DNA of 39,017 bases from Lentisphaerota bacterium (GTDB lineage Bacteria; Verrucomicrobiota; Kiritimatiellia; PWTM01): assembly GCA_016873715.1 (NCBI GenBank), contig VGWF01000028.1, positions 1 through 39,017 of the forward strand. Reading direction: 5' to 3'. Made by a program: the position numbers and the translations under genes. Positions 33,459 to 39,017 of this stretch are shown here, piece after piece. The notes beneath the pieces were generated by a model, which saw only the letters and a program-made list of their open reading frames with translations, made no database searches and was not told the DNA's origin. Numbering within the stretch: the first letter of the stretch is position 1; the number at the start of each line of letters is the position of its first letter.

Positions 33459-33563
33459 GAACACCGAGCATCGAACACCGAACACCGAACACCGAACATC
33501 GAACGCCGAAGAAGGACTCAACAGCCAACAGCCAACATCCAACGTCCAACAGCCAACGTCCAA
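33459..33563. repeat. Period-7 heptamer array, 15 units in register
   Basis: Fifteen consecutive heptamers fill 105 bp without a phase break. The first seven follow GAACACC (33459-33507, with GAGCATC, GAACATC and GAACGCC variants). Two transition units follow (33508-33521), and the last six follow CAGCCAA/CATCCAA/CGTCCAA (33522-33563). The array lies between murJ and a glycosyltransferase gene. Open frames through it translate to Cys/Trp/Val-rich repeats and are unlikely to be genes. A small hairpin GCCGG-GTTT-CCGGC lies at 33596-33609 next to the murJ stop. Confidence 0.8.
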
Positions 33564-33617
33564 CGATGCGGGACTCCCTGGTGTCGGACGTCTCTGCCGG
33601 GTTTCCGGCGCGAGTGT

Positions 33618-35228
33618 TCAGCTGTTCGCGCGGCGGCGGCGGGTGCGGAAGGCGGCGGCGAAGTCGGTCAATTCGGGGGACTTGAGCAGGCGGGCGGACG
33701 CGAAGTAGGTGGCGATGCCGGCGGTCAGGCCGGCGAGGACCCCGGCGATCTGGGCAAGCTTGGGCGCGAGGCCGGCCCCGAGGGCGAGTTCCCGGGCGCC
33801 GGCGTCGGCGAAATAGGCGGCGACGGCGAGCGCGGCGCAGCCGGCGAGGTCGCGGGCGAGGCTGCGGCCGATGGCGGACCAGTCGGGCGGGCCCAGGCGC
33901 TTCTCGAGGAGGCGGGTGAGGATGAGGCAGTTGAGGGCCTCGGCGGCGACGACGGAGAAGGCAAGGCCGGCGTGCTTGTAGTGGAGCGGCCAGGTCCACC
34001 GGAAGACGAGGCTCATCGCGAGGTTCGCGAGGACGGTGAGGATGCCGACGCGAACCGGCGTCCGCGTGTCCTGCATGCCGTAGAAGGCGGGGACGACGAC
34101 CTTGCCGAGGCCGAAGAAGATGAGTCCGGCGCAGTAGACGCGCAGCGACCGGGCGGTGAGCATCGTGGATTCCGCGCCGAATTCGCGCCATTCGAAGCTC
34201 ATCCGCAGGATCGGCTCGGCCAGCACGAAGAGGCCGACCGCCGCGGGCAGCATGACGAACAGGATGACGCGCGTCGCGTGGTTGACGGACTCGCGGAGGC
34301 CCTTGAGGTCGTGCTGGGCGCCGTGCCCCGAGAAGAGCGGCAGCAGCACGGTGCTCAGGGCGGTGGCGAAGATGCCCTGCGGCAGGTAGATCAGCCGCTC
34401 GCTGAAGTAGAGCGCGGCGGCGGCCCACTCGCCGATCGAGGCGGCGAGCATCGTCGCGAAGAAGACGTTGAACTGCGACACGGCGCGGCCGAGTGCGGCG
34501 GGGCCCGTCAGCGTCAGCACGCGGCCGAGCCGGCGGTCGCGGAGGTCGATGCCCGGGCGAAGGTCGGCGCCCTTGCGCAGCAGCACGGGAACCTGCGCGG
34601 CCCATTGCAGGACGCCGGCGAGCACGATGCCCCACGCGACGCCGTAGATCTGCTCCTCCGGCGTCCGGCCGACGTGCGGGCAGACGAACACGATCACCCC
34701 GATCTGCACGAGGTTCAGGATCCACGGCGTCGCCGCGGGGACCGCGAAGTGGTGGAAGGCGTTCAGCGCGCCCATCGCGACGGCGGCCATGCAGATGAAG
34801 AGGAGGTACGGGAGCATGATCCGGAGCAGGGACCACGTCAGGCGGATGGTCGGCGTCATCCCGTTGCGGGCGAGGATCACGGTCGCCGTGACGATGCCGA
34901 GCGCCACGACCGCGGCCAGCACGACGCCGATGAGGGTGAAGACCGACCGTGCCAGCCGCCACGCCGCCGCGTCGCCCTCGTTCTGGCGGCTCTCGACGAA
35001 GACCGGGATGAAGGCCGCCGACAGGGCGCCCTCGCCGAAGAGCGCGCGGAAGAGGTTCGGGATGCGGTAGGCGACGACGAAGGCGGACATCGCCGCCGAG
35101 GTGCCGAAGGCGCCCGCGAGGAGGATGTCGCGGAAGTAGCCGAGGAACCGGCTGATGGTGGTCAGGCCGCTGACGACACCCGCGGAACGGAGAACGCCGG
35201 AGCGGTCGTCTGGACCGGCGGGGGTCAC
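33618..35228 (-). CDS. murJ: MurJ-type lipid II flippase
   Basis: This is a 536-residue polytopic membrane protein of the MOP/MviN family with about 14 hydrophobic segments. The start is a GTG that overlaps the upstream stop (GTGA); the first helix reads AGVVSGLTTISRFLGYFRDI with the conserved Arg residues. MurJ-type landmarks are NLFRALFGEGALSAAFIPVF near the N-terminus, ASIGEWAAAALYFSERLIYLPQ, ALSTVLLPLFS, and FYGMQDTRTPVRVGI near helix 10. It should flip lipid II (or a related undecaprenyl-linked glycan) across the inner membrane for wall synthesis. It is coupled to a DUF4380-like gene at the end of an envelope operon, next to glycosyltransferases; a role in another polysaccharide is less likely given the GEGALSAAF motif. 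Confidence 0.93.
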   Translation of the reverse strand: MTPAGPDDRSGVLRSAGVVSGLTTISRFLGYFRDILLAGAFGTSAAMSAFVVAYRIPNLFRALFGEGALSAAFIPVFVESRQNEGDAAAWRLARSVFTLIGVVLAAVVALGIVTATVILARNGMTPTIRLTWSLLRIMLPYLLFICMAAVAMGALNAFHHFAVPAATPWILNLVQIGVIVFVCPHVGRTPEEQIYGVAWGIVLAGVLQWAAQVPVLLRKGADLRPGIDLRDRRLGRVLTLTGPAALGRAVSQFNVFFATMLAASIGEWAAAALYFSERLIYLPQGIFATALSTVLLPLFSGHGAQHDLKGLRESVNHATRVILFVMLPAAVGLFVLAEPILRMSFEWREFGAESTMLTARSLRVYCAGLIFFGLGKVVVPAFYGMQDTRTPVRVGILTVLANLAMSLVFRWTWPLHYKHAGLAFSVVAAEALNCLILTRLLEKRLGPPDWSAIGRSLARDLAGCAALAVAAYFADAGARELALGAGLAPKLAQIAGVLAGLTAGIATYFASARLLKSPELTDFAAAFRTRRRRANS

Positions 35229-36277
35229 GGCACGGACGCCGCCTCCCGCTCGCCGGCCAGCAGGCGGGTCCGGACCGCCAGTTCCCGGTCGTTGAGGTCG
35301 GCCGGCTCGGGGAAGCAGTCGAGGAAGACCGCGGTCTCCGCGGTCTCGCCCGGCCGGAGCCGGCGCCCGGGGGCGGCGAGTTCCAATTCGGCGTGGGCGG
35401 CGCCGCGGTGAACGTAGGCTGCGGCCTCTTGGGCCGCATGGGCGCCGGTCTCGCCGGCGCGCAGCAAGAGCAGGTGCCGCGGAAGCTCGGCGGCGACCCA
35501 CGCGCGCGACGCGGTGGCCGCGAGCCGGTGTTCGCCGCCGAGGTCGACGTGGTAGACCGCGGAGTCCGGCGCGCGGGTGACGGCGAAGACGGGCGGCGCC
35601 TCGAAGGCGACCGGGTGCAGGGGCGGGTCCGTCGCGTCGTCCGCCGGGAACACCAGGCGCTGGGGCGCCTGGATGCGGACGAGCACGGAGGGGCCGGAGG
35701 GGATGATCGACGGCCCGGTCTGCTCGAGGCGCTGCCGGATCTCCAGCGAGGCGGAGAGGCGGCTGAGCCGGAGGGTCCGCGTCACGCGCACGTTCAGCGG
35801 CGGGCCGAAGTCCTGAAGCAGGGTGCAAACCGCCGCGCCGTCGGCGGTCCTCCATGCGCGCCCGGTCCACGGACGGCCCTCGAACAGGTCGTCGGGGCTG
35901 CCGCCCTCGGCGCGGATCCGCGGCCACACGGACTCGGGCGAGGGCCAGCTCCAGACGCCGCCGTAGTCCTTCCAGGAGCCGGCTCCGCTCCGCCGGCCGG
36001 AGGCCTGCGGGGCGAGCGCCGCCGCGACGTGAAGAAGGTTGGAGCCGTCCGCCGGCGCGAACGAGCAGACGCGGCCGATGTCCGGGACGACCACCGCCTC
36101 CGCCGTCGGGGTCTTCAGCACCAGCGCGTTGGTCCAGGGGCCGTGAGCCGCCGGCGGGATCGGGGCCACCGGCACGTCGCCGCCGGCCGCGGTCTCCGCC
36201 GCGGCGCGCGCCACCCCGGCGGCGGCCGCCAGGGCGACCGCCGCGATCCCCGCCGTGCTGGAGCGTGAAAGGGCCAT
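35225..36277 (-). CDS. Exported DUF4380-like protein
   Basis: This is a 350-residue exported protein with a Sec signal (SSTAGIAAVALAAAAGVARA). ATG 36277 puts the signal at the usual distance, but it has no clear Shine-Dalgarno; a GTG at 36319 would add 14 residues with KRRR before the signal. The mature part starts NALVLKTPTAEAVVVPDIGR, like the first strands of DUF4380 proteins, which resemble galactose-mutarotase-type beta-sandwiches. It has further WSWPSPESVWPRI, LNVRVTRTLRLSRLSASLEI and a final beta-rich part (RRLRPGETAETAVFLDCFP). The family's biochemical role is not settled; sugar binding is likely from the fold. It sits between the protease gene and murJ, overlapping murJ by 4 nt. Confidence 0.6.
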   Translation of the reverse strand: MALSRSSTAGIAAVALAAAAGVARAAAETAAGGDVPVAPIPPAAHGPWTNALVLKTPTAEAVVVPDIGRVCSFAPADGSNLLHVAAALAPQASGRRSGAGSWKDYGGVWSWPSPESVWPRIRAEGGSPDDLFEGRPWTGRAWRTADGAAVCTLLQDFGPPLNVRVTRTLRLSRLSASLEIRQRLEQTGPSIIPSGPSVLVRIQAPQRLVFPADDATDPPLHPVAFEAPPVFAVTRAPDSAVYHVDLGGEHRLAATASRAWVAAELPRHLLLLRAGETGAHAAQEAAAYVHRGAAHAELELAAPGRRLRPGETAETAVFLDCFPEPADLNDRELAVRTRLLAGEREAASVP

Positions 36278-36322
36278 CCGGCGCCGTTTGTACACGGTTT
36301 GCGCGCGCGGTTCACGCACGGA

Positions 36323-37204
36323 TCACGGCGCCTCGAACAGGGCGAGGATCGAGCGGGCGGGGACGCAGCTCTTCACCACCATCTGCAGGTTCCGCTGCTC
36401 GCCGTCCTTCTCGTCGTAGTAGATCGACCGCGTCGAGGCCACCATGCCGACCACGGCGCCGTCCCGGGTGAGGACCGGCGCGCCGCTGGATCCCTTGGCG
36501 AAGTCCGCGGTGATGGCCATTCGGGGCACGCGCGGGCCCTTGCGGACGCCCTCGACGAAGTGGCGCGCCACCACGCCGCGCGTGACGGTGAAGAACAGGC
36601 CGGCCGGGTGGCTGATCACGGTGACCTCCGTGCCCGCGGGCGGGGCCGGGGCGAGGGCGAGCGGCGCCAGCGGACCGCCGTCGATCCGCACGGCGGCGAC
36701 GTCGTTCGCCGCCGAGGCCGCGAGGACCTCGCGCACGGCGAAGACGCTTCCGTCGGCGCGGGCGATGGCGAGCCCGGCGGTCGAGCCGGTGGTGCGGTTC
36801 GTGGCGAGGGCGTGGTGGTTGAAGACGACGATGTCCGGGGCGACCGCGAAGCAGCTCGAACAGGAGACATGCCACTCGGAGCACTTCCCGCACTTGTAGA
36901 GCTCGCACATCACGAGGGCCGACTCGCGCGCCGGGATCCCGTCCGCGGCGGCGGGGCGGGCCGTTCCCGCGGACGCGGGCGACGGCAGGCGGACGCGCGC
37001 CCGCGTCCGGTCCAGCTGCGCGCGCAGCGTGGCGATGGGCGTCAGCCGGCCGCCGTCGTTCAGGGCGGCCACCTCGCGGGCCAGCTCGCGCTGGAAGGCG
37101 GCGTCGTCGACCGGCGCCGGATCGGGCGCGAGCCCCGCGGCGCGCCCCGGGGCGGCGGCGACCAGGGTGAGGAGGACGGCGAGGAGCGGGCCCGTGATGC
37201 GCAT
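36323..37204 (-). CDS. Exported trypsin-like serine protease with cysteine cluster
   Basis: This is a 293-residue protein with a Sec signal (LLAVLLTLVAAAPGRA). ATG 37204 has a GGGGAG about 10 nt upstream. A chymotrypsin-type catalytic triad is visible: His130 or His131 (VFNHHALA), Asp168 (ANDVAAVRI) and Ser240 in KGSSGAPV. The segment SHPAGLFFTVTRGVVARHF is typical of the S1C/DegP-like subclass. There is no PDZ domain. Just before the first catalytic strand lies an unusual cluster: Cys100, Cys105, Cys108, Cys115 and Cys118 (C-x2-C-x6-C-x2-C), like a small zinc site or disulfide knot. The substrate is unknown; it may process or control quality of outer-membrane partners in this operon. The OMP gene is 4 nt upstream. 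Confidence 0.78.
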   Translation of the reverse strand: MRITGPLLAVLLTLVAAAPGRAAGLAPDPAPVDDAAFQRELAREVAALNDGGRLTPIATLRAQLDRTRARVRLPSPASAGTARPAAADGIPARESALVMCELYKCGKCSEWHVSCSSCFAVAPDIVVFNHHALATNRTTGSTAGLAIARADGSVFAVREVLAASAANDVAAVRIDGGPLAPLALAPAPPAGTEVTVISHPAGLFFTVTRGVVARHFVEGVRKGPRVPRMAITADFAKGSSGAPVLTRDGAVVGMVASTRSIYYDEKDGEQRNLQMVVKSCVPARSILALFEAP

Positions 37205-37208
37205 CGGG

Positions 37209-38084
37209 TCAGAACTCCCCGATGATGCCGAACGAGAAGAAGTAGCCGTCGTCGATGTCGCCCTCGGGCAGCGGCCCGTGCGTGTAGTCGATCGTCCGGT
37301 GGAGCAGCGAGCCGAACCGCGCGGTGAAGGTCATGAGCCCGCCCACCGTGACGTTGGCGCCCGCGTAGAGCCGGTGGTCATGCATCATGAGGTCGCCGCC
37401 GGGATCGTCGTCGTCGAGCGAAAACCGCCACATGCGGTTGATCTGGTAGCCGGCCAGCAGCGCGACGGCCGGATGCAGGCGCCAGAAGGCGCGGGTCTCG
37501 GGGTAGGCCGCGTCGATCACGACGTCGCGGAGCGGAGCCCATCGCACGCCGACGATCGGGTCGAAGGCGTAGCCCGGGTGCACGCGGAAGCCGCCCTGGA
37601 CCGCGACCTCCCGGCCGAACGACTGGATGCCCGACATCGCGAACGGCACGTTGAAGTTGTCCCACTCCATCTCGGAGGACCCGCCGTAATAGCCCGGGAA
37701 CACCTCGGCGCGGAGCGTGAGCCCCTGGGTCGTGCGCAGGTCCCAGCGCGCCCGGAGGTAGCCCTCGCCGAACGAACTCGGCAGGCCGAAGCCGGTGCCG
37801 TCGGTCGGCGTCCACATGCGGCCGCCGAGCGAGAGGTCGATGTCGCCGCTCGACGTCCGGTAGTAGCCGAGGGAGACGCGAGCCTGCCATTCGACGAAGC
37901 CGAAGTCCTCGGCCACGCCCTCGATCGCCTCGTCGGGCGCGATCCCGATCGAGAACGCCGCGAATTCCTCGCGGCCGCCGTCGACGATCGGACAATACCG
38001 GAACGGCGAGCCTTCGTCCGCGGCCCGCGTTGTGATGGCCATCGCCAGGGCCGCCGGGACCGCGGCCGCAATCCACCGCCTCAT
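37209..38084 (-). CDS. Outer-membrane beta-barrel protein
   Basis: This is a 291-residue protein with a Sec signal (WIAAAVPAALAMAITTRA). ATG 38084 has GGGAGGACGC immediately upstream. The mature part alternates aromatic and polar residues in amphipathic strands (EWQARVSLGYYRTSSGDIDL, LTLRAEVFPGYYGG, RLYAGANVTVGGLMTFTARF). It ends in a terminal Phe (FSFGIIGEF), the typical signal for barrel insertion by Bam. It resembles DUF6268-like or transporter-type barrels of the superphylum, but I am unsure of the family. It is likely to be a small porin or envelope structural barrel. It is cotranscribed with the secretin-like gene 19 nt upstream and the protease gene 4 nt downstream. Confidence 0.7.
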   Translation of the reverse strand: MRRWIAAAVPAALAMAITTRAADEGSPFRYCPIVDGGREEFAAFSIGIAPDEAIEGVAEDFGFVEWQARVSLGYYRTSSGDIDLSLGGRMWTPTDGTGFGLPSSFGEGYLRARWDLRTTQGLTLRAEVFPGYYGGSSEMEWDNFNVPFAMSGIQSFGREVAVQGGFRVHPGYAFDPIVGVRWAPLRDVVIDAAYPETRAFWRLHPAVALLAGYQINRMWRFSLDDDDPGGDLMMHDHRLYAGANVTVGGLMTFTARFGSLLHRTIDYTHGPLPEGDIDDGYFFSFGIIGEF

Positions 38085-38103
38085 GCGTCCTCCCTGCCGA
38101 CGG

Positions 38104-38967
38104 TCACCGCGGCGCGGTCCCCGCGGGGCGCGCCACCTCGACGATCGTCGGCGTCAGTTCGATGTTCACGGCATGATGGGCGCCCCCGCGGGAGATTCCA
38201 ATCAGAAAGCGGGAGTAGAACTCGCGGTCCTGCGCGGCGCCGCCGACCTGGACCGTCTGGCCCGGGGCGACGATCACCTCGGTCGCGGCGCGCTGGTAGC
38301 GGATCCGGTAGGGGTTGCCGTCGACCATCCCGCTCAACTCGGGCGTCAGGCGCACCCGCACGAGCGCCTGTGCGCCCTCGCCGATCACCGTCGGCTCGAC
38401 CGCCAGGAAGGCGCCGACCTTCTGCCACTGCACGACCTGCTGCACGAGGCCCCAGTCCAGCGCCCGCGTCACCAACCATGCCGCGTAGGGGACATCCTCG
38501 CCGACGTGCAGCGTCGCGGAACGGCCGCTGGTGACCGTCAGGATCTGCGCGGTGTTGTCGCGGACCTCCGTCGTCGTGTGCGTCAGCGAGGGATTCAGCC
38601 GGATCGCGCCCCCGGCGCCGCCCGGGCCGACCGTCATGCCGCCCTTCAAGCCCAGCGACCCGCCGCGCTCGGTCTGCCGGGCGGCTCCGCTGTGACGCAC
38701 CTCGATGCGGACCATCCTCGGCGGGGCGGAGAGCTCCGAGGCCATGGCCGCCAGCTTCGCGTGCTCCTCCTCGGTGGCGAAGGCCAGCAGCCGGTTGTTC
38801 TTCTCGTCGAGCACGACGTTGCCGCCGGCCGACACGATGCCGCGCGCGATCGGCTCGGCCGCCGCCGCGTCGGTGAAGCCCAGCGCGTGGGTCTTGAAAA
38901 CCCGGTTGGTTCCATCGGCCGCCGCCGCGCCGGCCGCGAGCAGGATCACCGGAATCATCGCTCTCAT
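38104..38967 (-). CDS. Small secretin-like protein
   Basis: This is a 287-residue protein with a short Sec signal (MIPVILLAAGAAAADG). The first mature domain (RVFKTHALGFTDAAAAEPI, GGNVVLDEKNNRLLAFATEEEHAKLAAM) matches the secretin_N/N1-type fold of GspD/PilQ proteins, including the 'd...N.ll..' signature. The C-terminal part (LNPSLTHTTTEVRDNTAQIL, VASVRV-like strands, TVQVGG, and HHAVNIELTPTIVEV) looks like a reduced secretin domain ending in the common 'l.v.ltP.iv' strand. True secretins are about twice this length and carry several N domains, so this is a shortened relative that may form a ring or assist one. It is the first gene of the - strand envelope operon; a weak GGAGG lies 10 nt before the start. 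The window ends 50 nt further. Confidence 0.6.
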   Translation of the reverse strand: MRAMIPVILLAAGAAAADGTNRVFKTHALGFTDAAAAEPIARGIVSAGGNVVLDEKNNRLLAFATEEEHAKLAAMASELSAPPRMVRIEVRHSGAARQTERGGSLGLKGGMTVGPGGAGGAIRLNPSLTHTTTEVRDNTAQILTVTSGRSATLHVGEDVPYAAWLVTRALDWGLVQQVVQWQKVGAFLAVEPTVIGEGAQALVRVRLTPELSGMVDGNPYRIRYQRAATEVIVAPGQTVQVGGAAQDREFYSRFLIGISRGGAHHAVNIELTPTIVEVARPAGTAPR

Positions 38968-39017
38968 CGTCCGCTGCCCTCCGCCCGAACCATCGGCCGG
39001 GAACCCCGCCCGCGCAA

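Noticed and set aside
32208-33563. A protein with Cys/Trp-rich N-terminus across the heptamer array and glycosyltransferase region
   Set aside because: The N-terminal residues are direct translations of the period-7 repeat, and the rest is out of frame with the glycosyltransferase.
33387-35411. Long + strand frame opposite murJ with Glu/Gly-rich repeats
   Set aside because: Shadow frame; murJ has all membrane segments and motifs on the - strand.

Overview
The window is a GC-rich bacterial chromosome segment with about 30 genes and no rRNA, tRNA, CRISPR array, phage or insertion sequence that I can recognise. The gene content suggests the Planctomycetota-Verrucomicrobiota-Chlamydiota superphylum, most likely a Kiritimatiellota- or Verrucomicrobiota-like organism. 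The reasons are exported glycosidase-like proteins in tight operons, Tat-exported Gfo/Idh/MocA and FAD oxidoreductases, DUF4832 and LamG-like proteins, an AlgI/AlgJ-type O-acetylation operon, and unusual intergenic period-7 repeats. Taxonomy is an inference; no marker gene settles it.

Region 1 (2-7304, + strand) looks like a carbohydrate-use operon: the end of a GH115-like alpha-glucuronidase, a Tat-exported GH42-like protein, a Tat-exported Gfo/Idh/MocA oxidoreductase, a Tat-exported FAD oxidoreductase, a possible 34-codon coupled ORF and a secreted LamG-like protein. Region 2 (7474-16244) is an acetate/acetyl-CoA locus. On the - strand lie an ADP-forming acyl-CoA synthetase and a CoA-transferase/hydrolase fused to a GNAT acetyltransferase. 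Divergent from them, on the + strand, lie AMP-forming acetyl-CoA synthetase, a clear terminator, an OFA-type MFS transporter and an AcuC/HDAC-like deacetylase. The set could make, activate and transport acetate and control Acs by reversible lysine acetylation.

Region 3 (16399-25012) has an unrecognised gene on the - strand. Opposite it is a six-gene + strand operon in which every junction is a 4-nt start/stop overlap: aldo/keto reductase, DUF4832 protein, DUF1223 thioredoxin-like protein, beta-propeller protein, six-hairpin-glycosidase-like protein and a second, paralogous beta-propeller protein. Region 4 (25018-28837, + strand) is an envelope polysaccharide O-acetylation operon (lipoprotein, MBOAT, AlgJ/AlgX-like SGNH protein, membrane protein), preceded by two near-identical inverted-repeat sites.

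Region 5 (28898-38967, - strand) holds biosynthetic arginine decarboxylase, two GT4-type glycosyltransferases separated and preceded by heptamer-repeat DNA, and an envelope operon read in the order mini-secretin-like protein, outer-membrane barrel, cysteine-cluster trypsin-like protease, DUF4380-like protein, MurJ. No stretch over 300 bases lacks a gene; the larger gaps (7305-7473, 11460-11709, 16245-16398, 16936-17148, 32069-32284, 33407-33617) are described in the entries where something can be seen.
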